From contig DJBQ01000095.1 of assembly GCA_002430125.1 (NCBI GenBank), positions 5,297 to 23,735 on the forward strand: a stretch of DNA of 18,439 bases, in the 5' to 3' direction. A program made the translations under genes and the position numbers. This DNA is from Rhodobacterales bacterium UBA5972 (lineage in GTDB: Bacteria; Pseudomonadota; Alphaproteobacteria; Rhodobacterales; Rhodobacteraceae). Below, in pieces: positions 9,371 through 17,019 of this stretch; the stretch's first letter is position 1; the number at the start of each line of letters is the position of its first letter. A model generated the notes under the pieces. It did not search any database, was not told the origin of the DNA, and worked only from the letters and a program-made list of their open reading frames with translations.

Positions 9371-10795
9371 CTATTCCTTGACCAGTTGCCCATCTTTCCA
9401 GTTGCCCTCTTTCACTTCGCCGCTGGCATAGGTCATTTTGCCGTTGCCTTGGCGTTTGCCTTTCATAAAGAACCCCGCATAGACATCGCCATTGGCATAG
9501 GTCGCAACCCCTTCGCCGTCGATATCGCCATCGCTCCAGTGGCCTTCATACTGAAATCCGTCCGGCATGGTGATCTTGCCCAAGCCAGCCCGCTGGCCCA
9601 ACTTGAATTCGCCATTGTAAAGCGTGCCGTCGGCATAGGTCGCAATGCCCTTGCCCTGGCGCAATCCATCGTTCCATTCGCCGACATATTTATACCCGTC
9701 GCCGTACGTCATAGTGCCAAAGCCGTGATTCTTGGCGTCTTTGAATTCGCCGTCATAAATCAGACCGTTTGCATATTTTGCAACACCTTTGCCTTCGATC
9801 ACGCCCTTGACCCATGCCCCTTCATAAGACGAGCCATCGGCATAGGTGATCGACCCCTGACCCTCGGCCAGGTCGTTGACGAAAGCACCGGTATAAACGG
9901 ATTTGTCTGGGTAAGTGACCGTGCCACTGCCTTCGATCCGTCCGCTGATCCAGTCGCCGTCATAGATATAGCCGTCTTTGCCGGTAAACAGGCCCTTGCC
10001 TTCGCGCTTGTCGTTGACAAAACCACCTTCGTAAACGTCGCCATTGTTATACCGCACAATGCCGCTGCCATGCCGCTGGCCGTTGACCAGCAAGCCTTCG
10101 TACACATCGCCATTCGCTTGGGTCAGAACCCCCAAGCCGTTGATCTGGCCGTTTTTCCAAGCACCTTTATAGGCCAGTCCATCAGGCATTTTCAGCTCGC
10201 CCTGACCTTCGCGCACCCCATTGATGATCGAGCCGGAATAGATTGCAGCATCGGGATAGGTGATCTTGCCTTGCCCGTCTTTGATTCCGTTTTTCCAGTC
10301 GCCGTCGTAAATATAGCCGTTCGGGCTGGTCATCACACCCTTGCCATCGTGCAGCGCGTTTTTGAATTCGCCCTCGTATTTCACGCCATTGGCGTATTTC
10401 GCCACGCCCTTGCCTGCGATTTTGCCATCAACCCAACTGCCGACATAATTGCCGCCATCCGCAAAGGTTATTTTGCCTTTGCCTTCGGGTTTTCCAGCAA
10501 TGAAATCGCCTTCAAAAATCGAGCCGTTGGGGAACTTCGCCACGCCCTTGCCACGGATTTCGCCTTCGAACCATTCGCCTTTGTATTCGTACCCATTCGG
10601 CAAGCGATACGTGCCAATCCCGTGCTGTTTGCCGTCTTTGAACGTGCCCTCATAGACGCCGCCGGTAGAGACATATTGCTTGGTGACAATCTCGGATGTT
10701 GACTGCGCAGATGTCGGAGCAACACCGGCAAAAAGTCCGGTGGCAAGGATGGCTGACAGGGCGATTGCCCGAACCACATTATTCTGTGTTTTCAA
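9371..10795 (-). CDS. Exported MORN-repeat protein (18 repeats)
   Basis: After a signal peptide (hydrophobic AIALSAILATGLFAGV, Ala-rich cleavage region ending SAQ), nearly the whole protein is MORN repeats with consensus YxGxWxxGxxxGxGxxxYxDGxx. I count 18 complete 23-residue units and one partial unit at the end. MORN repeats form elongated beta-hairpin solenoids; in bacteria their targets are mostly unknown, so no specific function is claimed. The frame is open to a TTG at 10858. I prefer the TTG at 10795, which has GGGA 6 bases upstream and puts the signal peptide at the N-terminus (474 residues). A GTG at 10777 is also possible. It is isolated: convergent with the glycine-zipper gene, divergent from nadE. 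Confidence 0.85.
   Translation of the reverse strand: MKTQNNVVRAIALSAILATGLFAGVAPTSAQSTSEIVTKQYVSTGGVYEGTFKDGKQHGIGTYRLPNGYEYKGEWFEGEIRGKGVAKFPNGSIFEGDFIAGKPEGKGKITFADGGNYVGSWVDGKIAGKGVAKYANGVKYEGEFKNALHDGKGVMTSPNGYIYDGDWKNGIKDGQGKITYPDAAIYSGSIINGVREGQGELKMPDGLAYKGAWKNGQINGLGVLTQANGDVYEGLLVNGQRHGSGIVRYNNGDVYEGGFVNDKREGKGLFTGKDGYIYDGDWISGRIEGSGTVTYPDKSVYTGAFVNDLAEGQGSITYADGSSYEGAWVKGVIEGKGVAKYANGLIYDGEFKDAKNHGFGTMTYGDGYKYVGEWNDGLRQGKGIATYADGTLYNGEFKLGQRAGLGKITMPDGFQYEGHWSDGDIDGEGVATYANGDVYAGFFMKGKRQGNGKMTYASGEVKEGNWKDGQLVKE
9413..10654 (-). repeat. Tandem MORN-coding repeat array, 18 units of 69 bp
   Basis: Eighteen in-frame 69-bp units, each coding 23 residues, follow one another without any insertion or deletion. 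They are diverged at DNA level, but some share near-identical protein blocks, such as GKGVAKYANG in units 4 and 13. The regularity implies duplication followed by drift under selection for the fold. Confidence 0.85.
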
Positions 10796-10976
10796 ATCTG
10801 TTCCCGAAGCATGGCTTCGACCTCCGCCTTTGGCATTTCCGGTGGGTTGGTTGCCCAAGCCAGACTTTAGGGGTTTGGCATTTGACTGACAATGTTTTTC
10901 CGTCGCCGTACCTTTCCCTTGGGCACGGTTCTGCTAAACATGCGGCAAGGATACGTTCGATCAAGGGTCCACAGCC

Positions 10977-12635
10977 ATGACAAATCGCTTTCGCCTGACA
11001 TTGGCGCAGATGAACCCGACGGTCGGTGATCTTGACGGCAATGCCGACAAGGTGCGCGCAGCCTTTTCTGCGGGCAAGGCGGCGGGCGCTGATATGGTCG
11101 CAATGCCCGAGATGTTTTTGGCGGGCTATCAGGCGCAGGATCTGGTGCTGAAACCTGCCTTTGTGGCGGATGTAAGGCAGCATATTGAACAACTGGCGCT
11201 TGATTGTGCCGATGGTCCTGCGGTCGGAGTCGGCGGGCCGCTGGCTGAACAGGGCCAGCTTTTCAACGCCTATTTCATCCTTCAGGCAGGCAAGATCAGC
11301 GCGATTGTACGCAAGCATGATTTGCCTAATACACATGTGTTTGATGAACGCCGCCTGTTTGATCAAGGCCCGCTATCTGGCCCTTATTCGGTAAATGGCG
11401 TCAGGATCGGCACCCCAATTTGCGAGGATGCGTGGCACGAAGAAGTTTGCGAAGCCCTGGCGGAATCGGGCGCTGAAATCTTGCTGGTGCCGAACGGCTC
11501 GCCTTATTTCAGGCGCAAATACGAGCGCCGGATGAACGCGATGGTGTCGCGTGTGATCGAGACCGGCCTGCCGCTGGTTTACCTCAACATGGTGGGTGGA
11601 CAGGACGATCAGGTGTTTGACGGTGGGTCGTTTGTGATGAACCCGGGCGGCCATCTGGCGCTGCAAATGCAGATATTCGACGAGGATATCCAGCATGTCG
11701 ATTTCGAACGCGGTCCTGACGGTTGGCGCGCCCTGAAGGGCCATTTGCAGACTTTTCCGGATGAATGGGAACAGGATTACCGCGTTATGGTCGAGGCCTT
11801 GCGTGATTACATGCGCAAAACCGGCTTCAAAAAAGTGCTGCTAGGTCTGTCGGGCGGAATTGATTCGGCCATCGTGGCGACCATCGCCGCCGACGCATTG
11901 GGGCCGGAAAATGTGCGCGGCGTGATGATGCCGTCGGAATATACCTCGCAAACCTCGCTGGATGACGCGGCTGCGGTGGCCGCGGCTTTGGGCATCAGGC
12001 TTGAGACCATTTCAATCGCTGCCGGACGTAAAGCGATCACCGATACATTGGCGCCAATGTTTGAGGGTGCCAAACCTGATGTGACCGAAGAAAACATCCA
12101 ATCCCGCCTGCGCGGTCTGCTGCTGATGGCGCTTAGCAACAAGTTTGGCGAGATGCTGCTGACCACCGGCAATAAATCCGAAGTCGCGGTCGGTTATGCA
12201 ACGATTTATGGCGATATGGCGGGTGGCTATAACCCGATCAAAGACCTCTATAAGATGCGGGTTTTTGAAACCTCACGCTGGCGCAACGATAACCACCGCG
12301 GCTGGATGTTGGGACCCAAAGGCGTGGTGATCCCTCCAAATGTGATAGACAAGCCGCCCACCGCCGAACTGCGGGATAACCAAAAAGACAGCGATTCCCT
12401 GCCGCCTTACGAGGTGTTGGATGCCATATTAGAGCGTCTGATTGATCAGGATCAGTCGGTTGCTGAACTGGTCGCCGCCGGGTTTGATCGCGCCACTGTC
12501 AAGCGGGTCGAACACCTGATTTACATCTCGGAATACAAGCGTTTTCAGTCAGCCCCCGGAGCGCGCACGTCAGGCAAAGCCTTCTGGCTGGATCGGCGAT
12601 ATCCGATTGTGAACAAGTGGCGCGATGACAGTTAA
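10977..12635 (+). CDS. nadE: Glutamine-dependent NAD+ synthetase
   Basis: NadE performs the last step of NAD+ synthesis: deamido-NAD+ plus ATP and glutamine-derived ammonia gives NAD+. The 552-residue protein is the two-domain, glutamine-using form. An N-terminal nitrilase-like glutaminase domain (about 5-270) has the catalytic triad Glu45 (MPEMF), Lys113 (RKHDLPN) and Cys149 (PICEDAWH). A C-terminal adenine nucleotide alpha-hydrolase synthetase domain has the ATP pyrophosphatase P-loop SGGIDS (292-297) and, further on, TTGNKSEVAVGYATIYGDMAGG. Ammonia channelling between the domains is known for the family. The ATG has AAGGG about 10 bases upstream. It diverges from the MORN gene and converges on soxR. 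No anomalies. Confidence 0.97.
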   Translation: MTNRFRLTLAQMNPTVGDLDGNADKVRAAFSAGKAAGADMVAMPEMFLAGYQAQDLVLKPAFVADVRQHIEQLALDCADGPAVGVGGPLAEQGQLFNAYFILQAGKISAIVRKHDLPNTHVFDERRLFDQGPLSGPYSVNGVRIGTPICEDAWHEEVCEALAESGAEILLVPNGSPYFRRKYERRMNAMVSRVIETGLPLVYLNMVGGQDDQVFDGGSFVMNPGGHLALQMQIFDEDIQHVDFERGPDGWRALKGHLQTFPDEWEQDYRVMVEALRDYMRKTGFKKVLLGLSGGIDSAIVATIAADALGPENVRGVMMPSEYTSQTSLDDAAAVAAALGIRLETISIAAGRKAITDTLAPMFEGAKPDVTEENIQSRLRGLLLMALSNKFGEMLLTTGNKSEVAVGYATIYGDMAGGYNPIKDLYKMRVFETSRWRNDNHRGWMLGPKGVVIPPNVIDKPPTAELRDNQKDSDSLPPYEVLDAILERLIDQDQSVAELVAAGFDRATVKRVEHLIYISEYKRFQSAPGARTSGKAFWLDRRYPIVNKWRDDS

Positions 12636-12672
12636 CTTTCCCACAAGAATTCAACCTGTCCCCGTGCCTATT

Positions 12673-12690
12673 TAGGTTCCTGGGAACCTA
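12673..12690. repeat. Perfect palindrome overlapping the soxR stop codon
   Basis: TAGGTTCC-TG-GGAACCTA is a perfect inverted repeat with 8-bp arms; the last three bases are the soxR stop codon. It is followed at once by GGAACCC, a further partial copy of the arm. It lies between the convergent nadE and soxR genes, so a bidirectional transcript end is possible, but there is no U-tract on either side. A DNA-binding site is the alternative. Confidence 0.45.
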
Positions 12691-13152
12691 GGAACCCGGG
12701 TCTTTGGGTCGTTCCGCGATCACATAACGTGCGCCACTTCCCAACCGCGCCGCGCGGTCATCCTGATTGTCAAGCTTGCAGGATTTCAGGCTTAAACATC
12801 CGCACCCAATGCAGCCATCCAAATTGTCACGCAGCCGCATCAGCGCATTGATCCGATCATCCAACTGGCGGCGAAAGGCGCGACTGATCCGGCTCCAATC
12901 CGCCTTGGTCGGGGTGCGCGCATCGGGCAGTGTTGCCAGTTGGGCGCGAATATCCTCAATGGAAAAGCTGAACTGCTGGGCGATTTGCACAAACGACAAC
13001 CGGCGAATGTCAGACCTGCGAAAGTACCGCTGCCCACCGGAACTGCGGGTCGGGTGCACAAGGCCGCGCGCCTCGTAATAACGTATCGCCGAAACCGCCA
13101 GACCGGTGCGCTGCGCCAATTGACCGATGCTGATTGCGTCGCTGCCTTTCAT
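12688..13152 (-). CDS. soxR: Redox-sensitive transcriptional activator SoxR
   Basis: SoxR is a MerR-family dimeric activator whose [2Fe-2S] clusters are oxidised by superoxide or redox-cycling compounds. It then twists promoters with an over-long spacer into an active shape. The 154-residue protein has the MerR winged helix-turn-helix (SIGQLAQRTGLAVSAIRYYEARGL, 8-31), a dimerisation helix, and the diagnostic cluster-binding pattern CIGCGCLSLKSC with Cys114, Cys117, Cys119 and Cys125. That cysteine spacing is specific to SoxR among MerR proteins. GAGG stands 7 bases before the ATG. It diverges from a VOC/GMC gene pair, and the gap carries a SoxR-type promoter reading towards that pair. No soxS-like gene is in the window, as usual outside enterobacteria. 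Confidence 0.95.
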   Translation of the reverse strand: MKGSDAISIGQLAQRTGLAVSAIRYYEARGLVHPTRSSGGQRYFRRSDIRRLSFVQIAQQFSFSIEDIRAQLATLPDARTPTKADWSRISRAFRRQLDDRINALMRLRDNLDGCIGCGCLSLKSCKLDNQDDRAARLGSGARYVIAERPKDPGS

Positions 13153-13170
13153 AAGATACCTCGTTTTTCC

Positions 13171-13201
13171 TTGACCTGAACCAAGCTTTAGAAATTACCT
13201 T
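13171..13201 (+). promoter_or_regulatory. SoxR-type promoter (19-bp spacer with SoxR box) driving the VOC-GMC genes
   Basis: On the plus strand TTGACC (13171-13176) and TACCTT (13196-13201) are separated by exactly 19 bases. The spacer plus the end of the -35 carries an imperfect dyad, CCTGAACCAAGCTTTAGA (13175-13192), which lines up with the E. coli soxS box CCTCAAGTTAACTTGAGG. The 19-bp spacer is the hallmark of MerR-family-activated promoters. It faces the VOC gene, and soxR itself is transcribed away from it. Confidence 0.75.
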
Positions 13202-13230
13202 CAAAGAATCAATATTTACCAGAGGGACAA

Positions 13231-13620
13231 ATGGCCCAGGCTGTTCTTGAGCACATCAATATCACCGTCAGCGATCTTGCCCGCACTGCCGCGATGTTGG
13301 CCGATCTGTTTGGCTGGAAAGTCCGCTGGCAGGATCCGCCCGGCGGCTCAATTCACGGCGGTACAAGTTGGCATGTGGGCGGCGACGAAACCTATCTGGC
13401 GATCTACACCCAGGGCGGTAACCTGCCACCACCAGACAGTTACAAAACCCCGGGTGCAGCCAACCACATCGGCGTCGTGGTTGACGATCTTGATGCGGTC
13501 GAGGCAAAAGTCATCGCCGCCGGGTTCGAACCCCACAGCCATGCAGATTACGAACCGGGCCGACGGTTTTATTTCAATGACGCCGATGGGATCGAGATCG
13601 AGGTCGTCAGCTATACCTGA
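13231..13620 (+). CDS. VOC (glyoxalase/bleomycin-resistance/dioxygenase fold) family protein
   Basis: This 129-residue protein has one pair of beta-alpha-beta-beta-beta modules of the vicinal oxygen chelate fold. The metal-ligand positions typical of the fold are present: His8 (LEHINITV), His79 (NHIGVVVDDLD) and Glu124 (GIEIEVV), with Glu53 (GDETYLAIY) nearby. VOC proteins include glyoxalase I, ring-cleaving dioxygenases and antibiotic-binding proteins, and the sequence alone does not choose between them. GAGGG lies about 5 bases before the ATG. It is the first gene downstream of the SoxR-type promoter and is followed 55 bases later by the GMC oxidoreductase, so a role in handling reactive aldehydes, quinones or redox-active drugs is a reasonable but unproven inference. 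Confidence 0.85.
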   Translation: MAQAVLEHINITVSDLARTAAMLADLFGWKVRWQDPPGGSIHGGTSWHVGGDETYLAIYTQGGNLPPPDSYKTPGAANHIGVVVDDLDAVEAKVIAAGFEPHSHADYEPGRRFYFNDADGIEIEVVSYT

Positions 13621-13675
13621 CCGCAACATGCTTGCGCCAGTCGTCGCCTTTTGCCAAGTTGGGGCAGGGGGACGC

Positions 13676-15274
13676 ATGGCACCGAACAAAACATTTGACT
13701 ATGTCATCATCGGCGCGGGTTCGGCCGGTTGCGTGCTGGCCAACCGCCTGACGGAAAACCCGTCGGTCACGGTTCTATTGATCGAAGCCGGCGGGGTGGA
13801 TCGCAATATCTTCATCCACATGCCGGCGGCCTTCGCGATGGCGGCGCGAAATCCGGCACTTGACTGGGCCTATCTCAGCGAACCTGAACCCAATTGCGAC
13901 AACCGCCAAATCCATGAACATCGCGGGCGGGTGCTGGGCGGGTCAAGTTCGATCAACGGCATGGTCGCGAACCGCGGCAATCCGCTGGATTATGACGGTT
14001 GGGCGGCAGAGGGTCTTACCGATTGGTCTTATGCTGCCTGCCTGCCATATTTCCGCAAACTCGAAAGCTCGGACAAAGGCACCAGCCATTGGCGCGGCGG
14101 GGAAGGGCCGCAAAGCATTGAAACCTGCAAAGCCGACCATCCCCTAAATCAGGCATTCCTGCAAGCCGGGCAGCAAGCCGGTTATGCCTATACCGAGGAT
14201 CAGAACGGCCAACAACACGAGGGCATTCACGTCGCACAAAGCTTCACCAAAAACGGCCGCCGACACAGCGCCGCCCGCGCCTGGCTTTACCCGGCGATGG
14301 CGCGCCCGAACCTGACGGTTATGACCCACACCTTGGCCGAAAAGATCGAATTTGACGGTCGTCGCGCCGTTGCCGTCCACACTCTGCACAAAGGCCAGCC
14401 CAAACGGTACGAGGCTGACCGCGAGGTGATACTTTCCGGTGGCGCCATCAATTCGCCGCAGCTTTTGTTGCTGTCAGGCGTCGGGCCAAAGGCGCATCTG
14501 GCCGAACACACCATCCCGCTCATTGCCGATCTGCCCGCCGTTGGCCAGAACCTTGAAAACCACGTTATTGCTGCCGTGGCCTATGATGCACCGAACGGCG
14601 TGTCCTTGGCGCATCAACTGAACGGCTGGCGCAAATACCGGGTCGGGCTGCAATGGCTCCTGTTCAAAACCGGCATAGGTACGTCAACCATGTGCGAAAC
14701 CGGCTGCTTTTTCAAAAGCTCAAGCGACGTCGCCTATGCAGACCTTCAACACGAATTTTACGCACTGACCTCGCTGATCACCGGTGGAACTGCGAATTTC
14801 GGCAGTGGGTTCATGTTCTCCATGGGGCTGATGCGTCCGGAAAGCCGCGGCAGTGTCACGCTCAAATCCGGCAGTCCATTGGCCAAACCGGCGCTTGTTT
14901 ACAACTTCCTTCAAGCGCCCGGCGACCAGCAGGCAATGATCAACGGCGTCAGACGTACCCGCGTGATGGCGGCACAACAGGCCTTTGACGGCCTCAGAAC
15001 AACCGAGCTGGAACCGGGCGGTGACGTGCAGTCCGATGCCGAGATCCTCAACTGGCTGCGCGCCACGGCCTCGACAGAATTCCACCCCTCATCCACCTGC
15101 CGGATGGGGACGGGGGACAATGCGGTGACCGACGGGCAGGGACGGGTTCACACGTTGGACGGACTGCGCGTCATCGACGCATCAATCATGCCCCACAACG
15201 TCACGGCCAACCTAAACGCGCCAGTGCTGATGCTGGCGGAAAAGTTGGCCGAGGTGATCAAGGCTGGGCCCTGA
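13676..15274 (+). CDS. GMC-family FAD-dependent oxidoreductase (choline dehydrogenase-like)
   Basis: GMC enzymes oxidise alcohols to aldehydes or ketones with FAD. The 532-residue protein starts at the ATG at 13676, which has AGGGGG 5 bases upstream; the longer open frame overlaps the VOC gene in another phase. It has the Rossmann dinucleotide motif IIGAGSAGCVLANRL (11-25), the GMC signature region GRVLGGSSSINGMVANRG, and a C-terminal catalytic region EFHPSSTCRMG with His470. This is followed by MPHNVTANLNAPVLMLAEK, in which Asn514 occupies the usual Asn/His partner position. Choline dehydrogenases and PEG/alcohol dehydrogenases share this architecture. There is no betaine aldehyde dehydrogenase or betI beside it, so betA is not claimed. 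Probably co-transcribed with the VOC gene under SoxR. Confidence 0.88.
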   Translation: MAPNKTFDYVIIGAGSAGCVLANRLTENPSVTVLLIEAGGVDRNIFIHMPAAFAMAARNPALDWAYLSEPEPNCDNRQIHEHRGRVLGGSSSINGMVANRGNPLDYDGWAAEGLTDWSYAACLPYFRKLESSDKGTSHWRGGEGPQSIETCKADHPLNQAFLQAGQQAGYAYTEDQNGQQHEGIHVAQSFTKNGRRHSAARAWLYPAMARPNLTVMTHTLAEKIEFDGRRAVAVHTLHKGQPKRYEADREVILSGGAINSPQLLLLSGVGPKAHLAEHTIPLIADLPAVGQNLENHVIAAVAYDAPNGVSLAHQLNGWRKYRVGLQWLLFKTGIGTSTMCETGCFFKSSSDVAYADLQHEFYALTSLITGGTANFGSGFMFSMGLMRPESRGSVTLKSGSPLAKPALVYNFLQAPGDQQAMINGVRRTRVMAAQQAFDGLRTTELEPGGDVQSDAEILNWLRATASTEFHPSSTCRMGTGDNAVTDGQGRVHTLDGLRVIDASIMPHNVTANLNAPVLMLAEKLAEVIKAGP

Positions 15275-15308
15275 ATTGTGATATGGCCGGTCGTAGCTAC
15301 CCCGCCGC

Positions 15309-16241
15309 TTACAGGATAAAGTCACCCTCCACCAGCGTATGCAGCCCGTTCAACCTGATCTCGAGGTCGGCGATGCCGTCGCCGTTCACATCAGCCGTGA
15401 TAAAGGTGTGGTTGGCGTTCTGAACATAGCGCAACTCGCCCTCGGTGCCGCTGAAAGACGCGGTGCCGATGAAGGTGAACGCCTGATTTCCGGCAAGCGT
15501 GACCTGGGCGTCGATTGCGGCCAGATCAATCCGGTCACTCTCGGCCTGACTGAAGTCGATGATGATGTCGCGCAGGTTGCCTTGGGCGCTTTCAGCGACG
15601 TCCAGAAACAAGAACGTATCCAGCCCGGTGCCGCCGCGCAGACCGGCGTTTTCCACATTGGCATAGTTCATCAAACTCAGGCTCATATTCGCCGATTTCA
15701 CCCAATCAACGCCTTGGCCGGCCAGTTCGACCACCATGTCGCCCAAGCGGTCAACGGTATAGGTGTCGTTATTTCCACCACCAGCCATAAAATCCAGACC
15801 GAAACCAACGTTCAATTTGTCGTTGCCACCGCCGCCATCCAAGAAATCGCGGCCATAGCCGCCGAACAACTGGTCATCGCCAAACTGCCCGCTTAAGACA
15901 TCGTCGCCCATCCAGCCGTAGATGATATCATCGCCGTAAAACCCGGTGATCACGTCGCCAAACCTTGTGCCGACGAATGTGTCATCCAGCATCGACCCGA
16001 TCAGCTGAACACCACTTTCGCGCGGATCAAAGATCTGGGCGCGGATGGCGCTGCCGCTGGTGTCGCCACCGGTGGCGCTGTCATCCTGCCAGCCGATCAC
16101 GAACCGGCCATCGGCCAGCACGGTAATTGACGGCGCGACTTTGCCGCCAGAGGTCGTGGTGTTGACGAGAAATTCAACCCCCGACGTCGTTCCGTCCGGA
16201 TTGAAGATTAACATGCGGCCCAGAAAATGCCTTGGCTTCAA
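15309..16241 (-). pseudogene. C-terminal remnant of an RTX (haemolysin-type Ca2+-binding) type I-secreted protein, 5' truncated
   Basis: The open frame is 310 codons, but only the part from about 16206 downwards looks like RTX protein. It begins inside a repeat (IFNPDGTTSGVEFLVNTTTSGG...) known from very large secreted proteins. Seven glycine-rich nonapeptides follow (GFYGDDIIY, GWMGDDVLS, GQFGDDQLF, GGYGRDFLD, ...), which bind Ca2+ in a parallel beta-roll. A serralysin-type C-terminal domain (VNGDGIADLEIRL) then ends in VEGDFIL, consistent with a type I secretion signal. The first codons are an unsupported TTG and residues encoded by the reverse strand of an IS30 remnant. No ribosome binding site or signal precedes it. 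I read it as the intact 3' end of a gene whose 5' part was lost. Confidence 0.75.
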
Positions 16242-16304
16242 GACCCCAAATCAGCTATTCTTACAGCAGCACCAGCTTGTTGCGCTGGCAAGTTGAATCC
16301 ACGC
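16204..16304 (+). mobile_element. Remnant of an IS30-family insertion sequence (transposase C-terminus plus terminal inverted repeat)
   Basis: In the plus-strand frame ending at the TGA 16294-16296, the last residues read INMRPRKCLGFKTPNQLF followed by a tail ending VALAS. RPRKCLGFKTP is the typical C-terminal sequence of IS30-family DDE transposases. Just beyond, the minus strand reads GATTCAACTTGCCAGCGCAA (16299-16280), resembling the IS30 terminal repeat GATTCAATTGGTCAACGCAA. Only about 100 bases remain: upstream of about 16204 the DNA is RTX coding sequence, so the rest of the element has been deleted. Identification is from remembered family sequence, not a search. Confidence 0.7.
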
Positions 16305-16416
16305 CTCGCTTTAAGGTGATAATGGGTTGAAAATGCAGCAACGCAAGTTGTAGCGAAAAAAAACTAATAGTGTCAACATTGCGATTTTGAGTGTTTCGCC
16401 TCTTGCGAAGGTAGTT

Positions 16417-16875
16417 TTACCGCAGCGCAAATAAATCAATGCTGACCGCCCGTTTCAACCGCTGGCCGGTGCCGACGAACAGCGTGCGGTTCACCCATTC
16501 ATAGCGCGCATCGCCGGTTTCAAGCCGCGCATGGGTGCGCATATAGTATTCCGACGGGTCGACCGCCTCACCCGCTGCCACGCGGGCCATCACCGCAGCC
16601 GGGCCGTGGCGCAGGCCAAAATTGATGATCTCGATCACCGCGCCGTCATCGGTTTGCATCGCATACCGCGTATCAAGCTGCGCCAACCCGCCGTCAAACA
16701 CCGTCTGCCAGTCGGCCCCGAGGTTCAGGATTTTACCGTTCAGATGTGCGCCGGTCACCGTGCCGCCAATGATCGGAATGATCCGCCGCTGCCCGCCGCG
16801 CCCCTGACCCATTTCGATGATATCGGCCAGCTCCACAGTCAGGGTACAGATATGGTCAAGTTTCGGGTGGATCAT
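16417..16875 (-). CDS. DUF3237 domain-containing protein
   Basis: A 152-residue cytoplasmic protein with no signal or membrane segment. The pattern matches the DUF3237/UPF0311 family throughout: RRIIPIIGGTVTG near 30-42, GADWQTVFDGGLAQLDTRYAMQTDDGAVIEIINFGLRHG in the centre, then EYYMRTHARLETGDARYEWVNRTLFVGTGQR and a final VSIDLFAL. The function of the family is not established; members are often beside catabolic or oxidoreductase genes. AGGAGG precedes the ATG by 5-6 bases, a strong site. The upstream 279-base gap contains a long hairpin and a triple TTAA array. The gene is monocistronic as far as can be seen, facing the RTX remnant downstream. Confidence 0.85.
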   Translation of the reverse strand: MIHPKLDHICTLTVELADIIEMGQGRGGQRRIIPIIGGTVTGAHLNGKILNLGADWQTVFDGGLAQLDTRYAMQTDDGAVIEIINFGLRHGPAAVMARVAAGEAVDPSEYYMRTHARLETGDARYEWVNRTLFVGTGQRLKRAVSIDLFALR

Positions 16876-16937
16876 GCTGGCCTCCTGCGGATCATTTTGG
16901 GGCAGGGTGGCGTGAATAAGGGTTTAAGGCAAGGGCT

Positions 16938-16962
16938 CCCCTTCCCGTTGGCCGGGAAGGGG
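16938..16962. repeat. Perfect 10-bp inverted repeat (strong hairpin)
   Basis: CCCCTTCCCG (16938-16947) and CGGGAAGGGG (16953-16962) are perfect complements around a 5-base loop. A second small stem follows (CAGG-TTTG-CCTG, 16963-16974). It lies 63 bases upstream of the DUF3237 start on that gene's strand. No U-tract follows on either strand, so it may be a 5'-leader structure, a Rho-assisted terminator for apt, or a dispersed palindromic repeat. Confidence 0.5.
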
Positions 16963-17019
16963 CAGGTTTGCCTGTACGCCTCAATAACTCGTTACAAGTG
17001 TGATTGTTTCGCTGAATCC

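Noticed and set aside
9386..10702. Long plus-strand open frame (438 codons) opposite the MORN gene
   Set aside because: Its protein is a periodic, low-complexity mirror of the 69-bp repeats. The repeats keep the antisense frame open; no start signal or family resemblance.
13247..13675. Upstream extension of the GMC oxidoreductase frame to 13247
   Set aside because: It runs out of phase across the well-supported VOC gene; the ATG at 13676 has a strong ribosome binding site and starts right before the FAD motif.
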